Notes: generated by a model from the letters alone, not told the origin. Shown: positions 17,605-28,868, numbered from the stretch's first letter. The stretch is DNA of 64,000 nucleotides from Streptomyces toxytricini (GCF_014649915.1 NZ_BMTY01000008.1:185324-249323); one strand, 5' to 3'. Numbers and translations: made by a program.

Positions 17605-18528
17605 CTACTTCAGGGTGCCCGAGGTCAGCCCCGCTTGGATCTGGCGCTGGAAGGACAGGTACACCACCAGCATCGGCACCATCGCGAGGGTCACGCCGGC
17701 GAACAGCACCGGCAGGTCGGTCTCGTACCCCATCTGGTACTGGAGCTGGATCAGGCCCTGCGTGAGCATGTACCGCTCCGGGTCCGAGCCCGTCTGCGGC
17801 TGCATCAGAACGGACGGCAGGATGTACTGGTTCCACTGGCCCAGGACGTTGAAGATCCCGACGCTGATCAGGCCCGGCTTGGCCATCGGCAGCATCACCT
17901 GGAAGAAGATCCGCGTGTCGGAGGCCCCGTCGAGCACGGCCGCCTCGTGCACCGCCGTCGGCAGCGTCCGGAAGAAGGAGTGCATGAAGAAGACGGTGAA
18001 CGGCATCGAGTAGGCGACGTACACCAGGATCAGGCCCTGGTAGGTGTTCAGCATGTCCAGGCGCTTGACCATGAAGAAGAGCGGCACGAGCGCCAGGAAC
18101 ACGGGGAACATCGCGCCGCTGACGAAGAAGAAGTACACCACCCGGTTGCCCGGGAAGGGGTAGCGGGCCAGCACGTACGCGGCCATCGACCCCAGCAGCA
18201 TCGTCAGCGGCACCGAGAAGGACATCACGATCAGCGTGTGCGCGAAGTAGTCGCCGATCCCCTTGTCCCAGGCGCGCGCGAACGCGTCGAGGTTCCAGTT
18301 GGTCGGCCGGCTCAGCGCCGACCCGCCGATCTCGGAGTCGGTCTTGAACGAGCCGAGAGCCAGCCACACCAGCGGCAGCACGATCAGCACCGCCCACACG
18401 GCGAGGAAGCCGTGGGAGAAGACGTTCAGCACCGCACCGTCGGAGCGGCCACCGCCCGGCGCGGCGGGGCGGCCGCCGCCGGCCCTCTCCGCCGAGGACT
18501 CCCCGGGCGCCTTGATCACAGTGGTCAT
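17605..18528 (-). CDS. ngcG: ABC transporter permease, MalG-type (N-acetylglucosamine/chitobiose importer)
   Basis: A 307-aa protein with a polar Gly/Ala-rich N-terminus and six membrane segments from residue ~35. The EAA loop reads EAAVLDGASDTRIFFQVMLP (contact with the ATPase). It is the third gene after a binding protein and a MalF-type permease, with a 13-nt gap from the latter. No ATPase gene is in this cluster; Streptomyces carbohydrate importers of this kind share MsiK, encoded elsewhere. The Ngc assignment rests on the neighbouring ROK and xyl genes and is inferred. Confidence 0.82.
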   Translation of the reverse strand: MTTVIKAPGESSAERAGGGRPAAPGGGRSDGAVLNVFSHGFLAVWAVLIVLPLVWLALGSFKTDSEIGGSALSRPTNWNLDAFARAWDKGIGDYFAHTLIVMSFSVPLTMLLGSMAAYVLARYPFPGNRVVYFFFVSGAMFPVFLALVPLFFMVKRLDMLNTYQGLILVYVAYSMPFTVFFMHSFFRTLPTAVHEAAVLDGASDTRIFFQVMLPMAKPGLISVGIFNVLGQWNQYILPSVLMQPQTGSDPERYMLTQGLIQLQYQMGYETDLPVLFAGVTLAMVPMLVVYLSFQRQIQAGLTSGTLK

Positions 18529-18541
18529 CGTCGTCTCCCGG

Positions 18542-19486
18542 TCAGAACTCGATGCGGTCGCGCCGGGTGGCGCGCAGCACGACGACGGAGAGGGCCATGG
18601 TCAGGACGAGCATCACGACCCCCATCGCGCACGCGTAGCCGCTCTTGCCGAAGTACAGGAAGTTGCGCATCAGCACGGTCGCCATGACCTCGCTGTGGTG
18701 GTCGGGGCCGCCGCCGAACTGCCCGGACGTCATCGTCGAGACCAGGACGAACATGTCCATGGCGGCGATGCCCAGGTAGACGGCGGACGTCTGCACCGAG
18801 TCCCACAGCAGGGGCAGCGTGACCCGGAAGAAGGTCTGGGCGCGCCCCGCCCCGTCGAGGAGGGCGGCCTCGTAGACGTCCTTGGGGACGGACTGCATGG
18901 CGGCCGAGAACAGGACCAGGTAGAAGCCGACCCCGTGCCAGACGACGACCAGCAGCAGGCACCACAGCACCAGGTCGGGGTCGTTCAGCCACTCGACGGG
19001 CCGCCCGGCGTCGACGAGGCCGAGCCGGATCAGCAGGCCGTTCAGCAGGCCGCCCTCGTCGCTGCGGTACACGGCGCCGAAGAGGACGGCGAGGATGGCG
19101 AGGGAGAGGACCTGGGGGAAGAAGTAGACGATCTTGTAGAAGGAGGAGCCGCGGACGCCGCGGACCCCTCCGGCCCCGCTGCGCCCTCCCGCGTTCACCA
19201 TGAAGGCGAAGAAGAGGGCCAGCAGGATGGTGGTGGCGGGGACGAACACGAGGAGGAGCAGGTTGTGCCAGAGGGCGCCGCGGAAGACCCCGTCCTCCAT
19301 GAGGGCCGCGTAGTTCTCCCAGCCGACGAAGTCGAAGGTGGGGGACTGGCCGGACCAGTTCGTGAAGGAGTAGCCGAAGGTCTGGATGTACGGCCAGATG
19401 ACGAATGTCAGGTACAGCGCTAGCGGCAGGACGAGGAAGCCGGCGATGAAGCCGGCCCGTCCGCGCCCCCGGGCTACGTGGCTCAT
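18542..19486 (-). CDS. ngcF: ABC transporter permease, MalF-type (N-acetylglucosamine/chitobiose importer)
   Basis: A 314-aa protein with six membrane segments; the first is at residues ~11-33 (FIAGFLVLPLALYLTFVIWP). The EAA loop is YEAALLDGAGRAQTFFRVTLP. It lies 22 nt after the binding-protein gene and 13 nt before ngcG, so all three are one transcription unit. It should pair with NgcG in the membrane to carry amino-sugar oligosaccharides. Confidence 0.82.
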   Translation of the reverse strand: MSHVARGRGRAGFIAGFLVLPLALYLTFVIWPYIQTFGYSFTNWSGQSPTFDFVGWENYAALMEDGVFRGALWHNLLLLVFVPATTILLALFFAFMVNAGGRSGAGGVRGVRGSSFYKIVYFFPQVLSLAILAVLFGAVYRSDEGGLLNGLLIRLGLVDAGRPVEWLNDPDLVLWCLLLVVVWHGVGFYLVLFSAAMQSVPKDVYEAALLDGAGRAQTFFRVTLPLLWDSVQTSAVYLGIAAMDMFVLVSTMTSGQFGGGPDHHSEVMATVLMRNFLYFGKSGYACAMGVVMLVLTMALSVVVLRATRRDRIEF

Positions 19487-19508
19487 GGTGTCCGTCCGTC
19501 CCTAGGCG

Positions 19509-20942
19509 TCAGCTGCGGCGGTTGTTCTTCGCGTTGGGGTCCTTGGCAGCCTTGTCCACCGCGGCCTGGGCCCGCTTGATCCACTCCTTGGGCTGGATCC
19601 GCTTGGCCATCAGTTCATTGGACGCGTTCTGGATCTCGGTGTCCATTTCGCTGTACCAGTCGGGGTACAGGTACTGGAAGGTGTTGCTCCCGGCGGCCTT
19701 CACCGCGGCCACGGCGGAGCGGGTGCCGGGGCGCAGGGAGACCCCGGGGTCGACGCCGTCCTTGAGGACGGTGAGGGAGTTCGCCTGCTGGGCGAAGACC
19801 GTGGACCATTCGCGTGACAGCATCGAGCGCAGGAACTCCAGACCGGCGGGCTTGTTGGCGGCCTTCTCGGGGACGATGAAGGGCTCGCCGGCGCCGGCCC
19901 GGATGGCCTCGAAGGGCAGCTTGCTGTGGGGGAGCAGCGGGACCGGCAGGAACTTCATGTCGAAGTCCTCCGGGGTCTGCTTGAGCTGCTCGTTCTCCAG
20001 CCAGGAGCCGGAGGGGATGAACGCGGCCTTGTACTGGTTCCAGGCGGTCTGGGACTCCGTGTGGGTGAGCCCGTTGGTGCCGGCCATGAGGAGGCCCTTC
20101 TCGACGACCTCGTAGACGGCCTCGACGGCGGCGAGGGCGGCCGGGTTGTCGGCGAAGGCGTTGGGCTCCAGGTTGTCGATGGCCTTGACGGCGTCGAGGC
20201 CGCCCTTCTTGGCGATCAGGTCCATGATGACGACGTTGATGTAGTACGGGTACTTGCCCTGGTGGGCGAGGCCGCCGATGCCCGCGTCGCGGGCCTTGGT
20301 GCACACGTCGAGGAACTGGTCCCAGGTCTTCGGCTCGGTCCAGCCCTTCTCCTTGAAGAGCTTGCCGGAGTACCAGAATCCGAAGACGGTGTAGACGTAG
20401 TTCAGCGCGACGAACTTGCCGCCCTGGGTGCCCTGTTCGACGGTTCCGGGGATGAGGAGGTCGCGGACCTTCCGGGCCGGGTCGTCGAGCGAGGGCGCGT
20501 CGAGGACCGGGGTGAGGTCGGCGAGCTGGCCGCCCTTCGCCAGGACGTCGATCTTGATGGCCTGGGCTCCGGCGTCGTCGACGACGTCCGGCGGGTTGCC
20601 GCCGTTGAAGCGGGGCTGGAGCTTGGCCGCGATCTCCTGGGTGCCCAGGTGGGAGCTGGTGGTGCCCCACTTCTTGTCGAAGGAGGCCTCCCAGGCCTTG
20701 GCGTAGTCGTCGCCGAACCCGCCCTTGAAGACGACGACGTCGAGCTTGCCGCCCTTGGCTACGCCGAACGGGTTCTCCCTGGTGACGGCCGCCTTGCCGG
20801 GGCCGTTGGTCGCAGCCTCGCCGCCGGAGGCGCAGGCGGACAGGAAGCCCATCGCGGGCGTGGTGATGAGGCCGAGTGCCGCGGAGCGCTTGATCAGGTC
20901 GCGGCGGCCGAAACCGCCCTCGCCGGTGGATCCCATGCTCAT
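19509..20942 (-). CDS. ngcE: Tat-exported sugar-binding lipoprotein of ABC transporter (NgcE-like)
   Basis: 477 aa from ATG 20942, with GAAGGCGAGGAC just upstream; the longer frame adds 43 non-conserved residues. The N-terminus carries a twin-arginine motif (GRRDLIKR) followed by a hydrophobic stretch and the lipobox FLSAC, so it should be exported folded by Tat and lipidated. The rest is a SBP_bac_8-type fold. Family members in Streptomyces bind N-acetylglucosamine and chitobiose, linking to chitin use. Its promoter is at 21073-21102. Confidence 0.82.
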   Translation of the reverse strand: MSMGSTGEGGFGRRDLIKRSAALGLITTPAMGFLSACASGGEAATNGPGKAAVTRENPFGVAKGGKLDVVVFKGGFGDDYAKAWEASFDKKWGTTSSHLGTQEIAAKLQPRFNGGNPPDVVDDAGAQAIKIDVLAKGGQLADLTPVLDAPSLDDPARKVRDLLIPGTVEQGTQGGKFVALNYVYTVFGFWYSGKLFKEKGWTEPKTWDQFLDVCTKARDAGIGGLAHQGKYPYYINVVIMDLIAKKGGLDAVKAIDNLEPNAFADNPAALAAVEAVYEVVEKGLLMAGTNGLTHTESQTAWNQYKAAFIPSGSWLENEQLKQTPEDFDMKFLPVPLLPHSKLPFEAIRAGAGEPFIVPEKAANKPAGLEFLRSMLSREWSTVFAQQANSLTVLKDGVDPGVSLRPGTRSAVAAVKAAGSNTFQYLYPDWYSEMDTEIQNASNELMAKRIQPKEWIKRAQAAVDKAAKDPNAKNNRRS

Positions 20943-21072
20943 GTCCTCGCCTTCGTCCGAGTGTGAAGGAGGCCGGGGAGCAAGGGCGTTGCGGCACGCG
21001 CGGGCACAGCCGCAGGTCCCCGCCCATCCCCCCGTCCGGCGCCGCTGGACCGCCGCGGGCCGGACGCGCACA

Positions 21073-21102
21073 GGTATAGTCCACTTCCACTGGTGTGAGC
21101 AA
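21073..21102 (-). promoter_or_regulatory. Sigma-70-like promoter of ngcEFG
   Basis: On the - strand TTGCTC (21097-21102), an 18-bp spacer and TATACC (21073-21078) form a good housekeeping promoter, giving a leader of about 125 nt to the ngcE start. I did not find a clear DasR-type site in it. The rest of the 308-bp gap (20943-21250) holds only the acn terminator. Confidence 0.6.
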
Positions 21103-21183
21103 GATCATGCGCAGCCATGTCTGGCAGCTTTTCCGAGTTGAGACCTCGGTGAAACCTGGGGCCTCCGCCATCCGGACAGACGG

Positions 21184-21218
21184 GAAGGGCCGCACCCCCG
21201 GGAGGGGTGCGGCCCTTC
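21184..21218 (-). terminator. Terminator of aconitase gene
   Basis: A perfect 15-bp stem (GAAGGGCCGCACCCC with GGGGTGCGGCCCTTC) and a 5-nt loop, 32 nt after the aconitase stop on the - strand. Confidence 0.88.
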
Positions 21219-21250
21219 GGCAGCGGCGCGCCGGGCGCCGCTCAGGCGGT

Positions 21251-24059
<2,809 letters not shown>

Positions 24060-24103
24060 GTCACCCTTACCCGATGTGGCGGCTGCGGTACGCCTTCGGC
24101 AGA

Positions 24104-24121
24104 TATCTCGATGTCGAGATA
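24104..24121. promoter_or_regulatory. Candidate MarR-type (TamR-like) operator upstream of acnA
   Basis: TATCTCGA-TG-TCGAGATA is a perfect palindrome with 8-bp arms, 136 bp upstream of the acnA start and 180 bp upstream of the + strand gene at 24301. In S. coelicolor the MarR-family regulator TamR binds 18-bp palindromes of this general type at the aconitase promoter. The match to TamR is from memory and not verified. Otherwise the 332-bp gap 23969-24300 holds no gene. Confidence 0.5.
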
Positions 24122-24300
24122 ACTCTAGTGCATCCCCGCCGGAAGGTCATGCCCGGCATGCCCGCCCACTGCCGCGGCGGCGTCCGAACGGCGCAGTGGG
24201 GCCGCCCCGAAGCGCGCCCCGAACGACAGCCGCCGACCCGCGGATCGGCTGGGGACGTCCACAGGGGATCCTCGACGTGAACCGCACGGAGGAGACGGGT

Positions 24301-24888
24301 TTGCTCACGGAACACCAGCGGCGGCGGCGCGAACGCTACCTCGCCGCCGCCGTCATGCCGGCCCCCGCACCATGGCAGCCGCTGGGCAGCATCGCCGTCG
24401 GCGGACTGCTGGGCGTCGGCTTCGCCACCGACCCGGCGCGCGGACGCGACCTCGTCATGGTCGTGTCGAGCGCCGGGCACGGTCTCTTCGACGCGGTCAC
24501 CGGCGAGGGGATCGCGCGCGACCGCGATCCCGATCCCGCCCACAGCACCCCGGACGCCCACCCGGACCTCGTCTGCCCCGGCCTCGGCCCCCTCGCGGGA
24601 ACCCCGGTCCGCATCTCCGGCCTCTTCGGCGGCGGGCTGCACCGCACCACCCCGGACGGCTGGACGCTGGACGTCGTCAGCCCCGACTGGCCCCACGACC
24701 GCGTCATCCTCTCCGCCGACGGCGGAGCGAACAGCGGCCCGCCCGGGGGCACCTGGTGGCACGTCTTCCACTCCGAGCGCTCGGAACTCCGCGCCGCCGG
24801 ATTCTCCCCGTCGGGCCTCGCGCTGGCAGTCGCCACCAGCAGCGACCTCACCCTCTGGACCCGCCCGGAACTCGACGCCGGGGACTGA
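24301..24888 (+). CDS. Hypothetical protein
   Basis: 195 aa from TTG 24301, chosen because GGAGGAG sits 8 nt upstream; GTG 24277 is an in-frame alternative. The N-terminus is very basic (EHQRRRRERYL). The remainder is mixed alpha/beta with no membrane segment and motifs such as GGLLGVGFATDPARGRDLVMVV and GGTWWHVFHSERSELRAAGFSPSG. I do not recognise the family, although similar proteins occur in other Streptomyces. It is transcribed alone, away from acnA. Confidence 0.6.
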   Translation: MLTEHQRRRRERYLAAAVMPAPAPWQPLGSIAVGGLLGVGFATDPARGRDLVMVVSSAGHGLFDAVTGEGIARDRDPDPAHSTPDAHPDLVCPGLGPLAGTPVRISGLFGGGLHRTTPDGWTLDVVSPDWPHDRVILSADGGANSGPPGGTWWHVFHSERSELRAAGFSPSGLALAVATSSDLTLWTRPELDAGD

Positions 24889-24899
24889 GGGCGCTCCGG

Positions 24900-25182
24900 G
24901 GGGCGGGCCGTGCGGGTTGGCTTTACAAGCCCCACTTGGGGGCGACGCGGACAGCAGGCTCTCCCCGTCGCGGAGGGTGACCGTATCCGCCGTGGCGGAG
25001 CTTCCCGCGCCCAGGATCCAGCCGGCCATCTCGTACACGACCTTCTCCTCCGCCGGCGGCCCCGCCGCGCGCACCAGCGCGCGGAGCTCCGCGTCCACGG
25101 TGTCCCGGTCGGCCGTGGCGGCTTTCGCCGACGCTGACGACGGCTTCGCGCCGCCGCCGGGCCCCGCCCCTCGCCCCCTCAC
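24900..25182 (-). pseudogene. Possible DUF1801-like gene remnant
   Basis: On the - strand the frame from 25182 reads DTVDAELRALVRAAGPPAEE followed by KVVYEMAGW, resembling the helix and following strand of small DUF1801 (YdhG-type) proteins. The remaining domain is missing, and the frame continues as a shadow of the gene at 24301-24888. It directly follows the DUF3291 gene. If real it is a truncated remnant. This 290-bp gap otherwise holds nothing I can support. Confidence 0.3.
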
Positions 25183-25703
25183 CGAACCCCGGGGGTGCCG
25201 TCCGGTGCGAACGCATGCCGAAACGTGAAGGCGTACGGCTCAGGACCGCGGTCGTGCAGGCGCTCCAGCCGCGACACGCCCTCCTGCCACGTGGGTATCT
25301 CCCCGTCGGCGACCCACCAGAACACGTACGGCGGGTGCCCGGTCCGCTCAAACCAGTCGTGACGCCTGTTCAGCGCCTCGCGGTGCAGTCCGGAGTAGAT
25401 GGCGTCGCGGGCAAGCCGCAGACCGGTCCATACGGAGAGCGTCGCGGCCAGGGCAACACGGTCCGCCGTCCGGCCCTTGTCGTACCACCACGGCACGGCG
25501 AACTCGCCCCACACGCCCCAGTCCAACGCGAAGTGCGTGCCCCGACCGCCGGGCGCCGGCTCCGCATGGGCGACGTATCCGGGCTGCCGGGCGATCTCGG
25601 GGTAGACGGCCTCGCCCCCGTCGTGGAGTTCGCGCGTGAGCGGTCCGGGATCGGCCAGAGGCGCCTTCAGGACACCGAACGTGTACAGAGCAAGCTGAGG
25701 CAT
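25179..25703 (-). CDS. DUF3291 domain-containing protein
   Basis: 174 aa from ATG 25703, with GGGGAG 4 nt upstream; the longer frame (to 25835) adds basic non-conserved sequence. It begins MPQLALYTFGVLKAPLADPG and contains LSVWTGLRLARDAIYSGLHREAL and PPYVFWWVADGEIPTW, typical of DUF3291, a family related to antibiotic-biosynthesis monooxygenase folds but of unknown function. It is transcribed alone. No membrane segment. Confidence 0.7.
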   Translation of the reverse strand: MPQLALYTFGVLKAPLADPGPLTRELHDGGEAVYPEIARQPGYVAHAEPAPGGRGTHFALDWGVWGEFAVPWWYDKGRTADRVALAATLSVWTGLRLARDAIYSGLHREALNRRHDWFERTGHPPYVFWWVADGEIPTWQEGVSRLERLHDRGPEPYAFTFRHAFAPDGTPGVR

Positions 25704-25954
25704 ACGTCTCCCCCGATGGTTGGCGCCGTGCGCGACCGCCGCACGCCGAATGCCCCGTGAACGTAGCCACCTCTGCGCGCCTTGTCGAAGTTGCGTTTTT
25801 GCTCCCGAAATGGCCTCCCGCAGTCGGAGCCCCATCGACGCGCCCGGCAGCCGCCAAGCCAGCGGCAGCGCGTAGCGATCCGAAGCGCCGCGCCCCGCCG
25901 CCTGCCTGCTCCGACGGGAGCCAAGTGGGCCTCTCTGCCCCGACCCGTTCCCCC

Positions 25955-26106
25955 GGGGGCTTCCCGGCAGTCTTTCGGCGTTCCGGGGTGGGCCGTCCTG
26001 TCAAGGGTGGCCGAAGGCCATCGCGCAGCGACGCGACGACGGAGGAGGAGCGCCCTTGACAGGGCGGCCCACCCCGGAAGGACGATGGGACTGACGGGAA
26101 GCCCCC
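25955..26106. repeat. Large imperfect inverted repeat (about 55-bp arms)
   Basis: The left arm 25955-26009 and right arm 26051-26106 are reverse complements with few mismatches. The inner 29 bp (25981-26009 against 26051-26079) match at 27 positions, including CCTGTCAAGGG/CCCTTGACAGG and GGGGTGGGCCG/CGGCCCACCCC. The 41-nt loop is itself partly self-complementary (GGCCGAAGGCC). It lies in the 495-bp gap between the DUF3291 and alpha/beta hydrolase genes, where I see no gene. It may be a MITE- or REP-like element, or a very large hairpin in the leader of the hydrolase gene. Confidence 0.75.
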
Positions 26107-26198
26107 ACCGCCGAGCCCCGTCCACTTCCCGAGCACGGGCACCGGCCCACATCGAAATCCGCTTGCCCGCCCCCCGCCGCCCTGCGAGCGTCCCCCGC

Positions 26199-27044
26199 AT
26201 GCCCACCTTCACCTCGTACGACGGCACCCTCCTCAACTACCGCGTCCTGGACGGGCCCGGCCCGGACCTGGTCTGCCTCCCCGGCGGCCCGATGCAGGAT
26301 TCCGCGTACCTCGGCGACCTCGGCGGCCTGGCCGCGCACCGCCGCCTGATCCTGCTCGACCCGCGCGGCACGGGTGCCTCGGCCGTCCCCGCGGACCCGG
26401 CCACGTACCGCTGCGACCGCCAGGTCGCCGACCTCGAAGCCCTGCGCCGGCACCTCGCCCTCCCCCGCATGGACCTGCTCGCGCACAGCGCCGGCGCGAA
26501 CCTGGCCGCGCTGTACGCCGCGCGGCATCCGGAGCACACCGGACGGCTCGCACTGATCACCCCGAGCGTCGCCGCCACCGGCATCACCATCACCGCCGAC
26601 CAGCGGCTGGCCGCCGCGCGGCTCCGCCGCGACGAGCCGTGGTTCCCGGCGGCGTTCGCGGCGCTGGAGCGCATCACCACCGGACAGGCCGGCTCCGACG
26701 ACTGGACGGCGGTCGAACCCCTCTTCCACGGCCGGTGGGACGACTCCGCCCGGGAGTTCGCCGCCGACTCGGCACGCCGCAAGAACCAGGAGGCGGCAGC
26801 AGCCTTCGGCGCGGACGGCGCCTACGACCCGGACGCCCTGCGGGCCGCGCTCGGCCGCTCCGAGTCCCCCGTCCTCGTACTCGCCGGCGAACTCGACTTG
26901 CAGGGACCGCTCTCCGCGATGACCGAGTACGCCGCCCTCTTCGCACACGCCAAGCTCGCCGTCCACCCGGGAGCCGGCCACTTCCCGTGGCGCGACGACG
27001 CGGCCGCCTTCACCTCAACCGTGGCAGCGTTCCTGGCGAACTGA
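26199..27044 (+). CDS. Alpha/beta hydrolase (proline iminopeptidase-like)
   Basis: 281 aa from ATG 26199; no strong ribosome binding site is visible. Alpha/beta hydrolase features are LPGGPMQDSAYLGDL (oxyanion loop), LLDPRGTGAS, the nucleophile elbow LLAHSAGANLAALYAARHPE (Ser in AHSAG), VLVLAGELDLQGP (acid) and GAGHFPW (catalytic His). The HGG/DPRGTG pattern is like that of proline iminopeptidases and related peptidases or esterases. It is followed by a strong terminator at 27050-27074. Specificity is not determined. Confidence 0.8.
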   Translation: MPTFTSYDGTLLNYRVLDGPGPDLVCLPGGPMQDSAYLGDLGGLAAHRRLILLDPRGTGASAVPADPATYRCDRQVADLEALRRHLALPRMDLLAHSAGANLAALYAARHPEHTGRLALITPSVAATGITITADQRLAAARLRRDEPWFPAAFAALERITTGQAGSDDWTAVEPLFHGRWDDSAREFAADSARRKNQEAAAAFGADGAYDPDALRAALGRSESPVLVLAGELDLQGPLSAMTEYAALFAHAKLAVHPGAGHFPWRDDAAAFTSTVAAFLAN

Positions 27045-27049
27045 CGCGC

Positions 27050-27074
27050 GGGGTGCGGGCAGGCCCCGCACCCC
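27050..27074 (+). terminator. Terminator after alpha/beta hydrolase gene
   Basis: A perfect 10-bp stem (GGGGTGCGGG with CCCGCACCCC) and 5-nt loop starting 5 nt after the stop codon. The 167 bp from here to the murA2 start hold the operator at 27215-27231 and no gene. Confidence 0.85.
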
Positions 27075-27214
27075 ACATCCCCGCACCTCACGCCCCCGCC
27101 CCCAACCCCACCCCACCCCGACCACACCGTCACCCATTTGCCCGATTAACCACACAATCACCCCAGCCGCCTGACGGTCGATAGCACCCGTCCACCACAC
27201 CCGACAAGCACCTC

Positions 27215-27231
27215 ATCTCATATCTGAGATA
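27215..27231. promoter_or_regulatory. Palindromic operator directly upstream of HTH-MurA
   Basis: ATCTCA-TATC-TGAGAT is a perfect inverted repeat that also contains the 11-mer TATCTGAGATA. It ends 10 nt before the ATG at 27242. No ribosome binding site is present between it and the start, so the mRNA may be leaderless, with the operator covering the -10. The obvious candidate binder is the XRE domain of the encoded protein itself. Confidence 0.6.
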
Positions 27232-27241
27232 CGGTGCACCC

Positions 27242-28771
27242 ATGGCAGACGACTACCTCGTACGCATCGGCAAGCTCATCCGTGACGCCCGGCAACACCG
27301 CGGCTGGACGCAGAGTCAGCTTGCAGAAGCCCTGGGCACCAGCCAGAGCGCCGTGAACCGCATCGAGCGCGGCAACCAGAACATCAGCCTCGAAATGATC
27401 GCGCGGATCGGCGAAGCGCTGGACAGCGAGATCGTCTCCCTCGGTTACGCCGGCCCGATGCACCTGCGCGTCGTCGGCGGCCGCCGCCTCTCCGGCTCCA
27501 TCGACGTCAAGACGAGCAAGAACGCCTGCGTCGCCCTCCTCTGCGCCACCCTCCTGAACAAGGGCCGCACGGTGCTGCGCCGCGTCGCCCGCATCGAGGA
27601 GGTGTACCGGCTCCTGGAGGTCCTGAACTCCATCGGCGTCCGCACCCGCTGGATCAACGACGGCGTCGACCTGGAGCTCGTACCGCCGGCGGACCTCGAC
27701 ATGGACGCCATCGACGCGGAGGCAGCGGTCCGGACCCGGAGCATCATCATGTTCCTGGGCCCCCTGCTCCACCGCATGGACCAGTTCCGCCTCCCCTACG
27801 CGGGCGGCTGCGACCTCGGCACCCGCACCATCGAGCCGCACATGATCGCCCTGCGCCGCTTCGGCCTGGACATCACGGCGACCGAGGGCATCTACCACGC
27901 CAAGGTGGAGCCGAACGTCAGCCCGGACCGCCCGATCGTGCTGACCGAGCGCGGGGACACCGTCACCGAGAACGCGCTGCTGGCCGCCGCCCGGCACGAC
28001 GGCGTCACCGTCATCCGCAACGCCTCCTCCAACTACATGGTCCAGGACCTGTGCTTCTTCCTGGAGGCGCTGGGCGTACGGGTCGACGGCGTCGGCACCA
28101 CGACCCTCACCGTCCACGGCGTCCCGAACATCGACGTGGACGTCGACTACTCCCCCTCCGAGGACCCGGTCGAGGCGATGAGCCTGCTGGCCGCCGCGGT
28201 CGTCACGGAGTCCGAGCTGACCATCCGCCGGGTCCCGATCGAGTTCATGGAGATCGAGCTCGCGGTCCTGGAGGAGATGGGCCTGGACCACGACCGCTCG
28301 GCGGAGTACACGGCCGACAACGGCCGCACCCGCCTGGTCGACCTGACGGTCCGCCCGTCGAAGCTGGAGGCGCCGATCGACAAGATCCACCCGATGCCGT
28401 TCCCCGGGCTGAACATCGACAACGTCCCGTTCTTCGCGGCCATCGCGGCCGTCGCCCAGGGCCAGACGCTGATCCACGACTGGGTGTACGACAACCGGGC
28501 GATCTACCTCACCGACCTCAACCGCCTCGGCGGCCGCCTCCAGCTCCTGGACCCGCACCGCGTCCTGGTGGAGGGCCCGACGCGCTGGCGCGCGGCGGAG
28601 ATGATGTGCCCGCCGGCCCTCCGCCCGGCGGTGGTGGTCCTCCTCGCGATGATGGCCGCGGAAGGCACCTCGGTCCTGCGCAACGTGTACGTCATCAACC
28701 GCGGCTACGAGGACCTGGCGGAACGCCTGAACTCGGTGGGCGCCCAGATCGAAACCTTCCGCGACATCTAG
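27242..28771 (+). CDS. murA2: UDP-N-acetylglucosamine 1-carboxyvinyltransferase with N-terminal XRE HTH domain
   Basis: A 509-aa protein. Residues ~5-65 are an XRE-type helix-turn-helix (LIRDARQHRGWTQSQLAEAL, SQSAVNRIERGNQNIS). Residues ~75-505 are an EPSP-synthase-fold MurA. Key MurA residues are kept: TSKNACVALL (Lys-Asn that bind UDP-GlcNAc) and the loop LPYAGGCDLGTRTIEPH with the catalytic Cys. Ordinary MurA is about 420 aa, so the HTH is an added module. The enzyme makes UDP-GlcNAc-enolpyruvate for peptidoglycan; the HTH suggests self-regulation or sensing of cell-wall precursor. It occupies the position I remember for S. coelicolor SCO5998. Confidence 0.88.
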   Translation: MADDYLVRIGKLIRDARQHRGWTQSQLAEALGTSQSAVNRIERGNQNISLEMIARIGEALDSEIVSLGYAGPMHLRVVGGRRLSGSIDVKTSKNACVALLCATLLNKGRTVLRRVARIEEVYRLLEVLNSIGVRTRWINDGVDLELVPPADLDMDAIDAEAAVRTRSIIMFLGPLLHRMDQFRLPYAGGCDLGTRTIEPHMIALRRFGLDITATEGIYHAKVEPNVSPDRPIVLTERGDTVTENALLAAARHDGVTVIRNASSNYMVQDLCFFLEALGVRVDGVGTTTLTVHGVPNIDVDVDYSPSEDPVEAMSLLAAAVVTESELTIRRVPIEFMEIELAVLEEMGLDHDRSAEYTADNGRTRLVDLTVRPSKLEAPIDKIHPMPFPGLNIDNVPFFAAIAAVAQGQTLIHDWVYDNRAIYLTDLNRLGGRLQLLDPHRVLVEGPTRWRAAEMMCPPALRPAVVVLLAMMAAEGTSVLRNVYVINRGYEDLAERLNSVGAQIETFRDI

Positions 28772-28833
28772 GTCTCCCGCCCCAACCCGGCCTCTCCCAA
28801 GGCGGCCGGGAAGAGAAGAGCGGCGTGACACAC

Positions 28834-28868
28834 GGTTGCCCCGGACCCCCCGAGGGTCCGGGGCAACC
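28834..28868. terminator. Bidirectional terminator between murA2 and DUF397 gene
   Basis: A perfect 15-bp stem (GGTTGCCCCGGACCC with GGGTCCGGGGCAACC) and 5-nt loop, 62 nt after the murA2 stop and 12 nt from the convergent DUF397 stop. Confidence 0.88.

Noticed and set aside
21079..21110. DasR-type dre site in the ngcE promoter
   Set aside because: Only one partial half-site (ACTGGT) is present, with no matching second arm.
24910..24960. A tRNA-like stretch near 24.9 kb
   Set aside because: No cloverleaf, no T-loop GTTCGA box and no acceptor stem could be formed.
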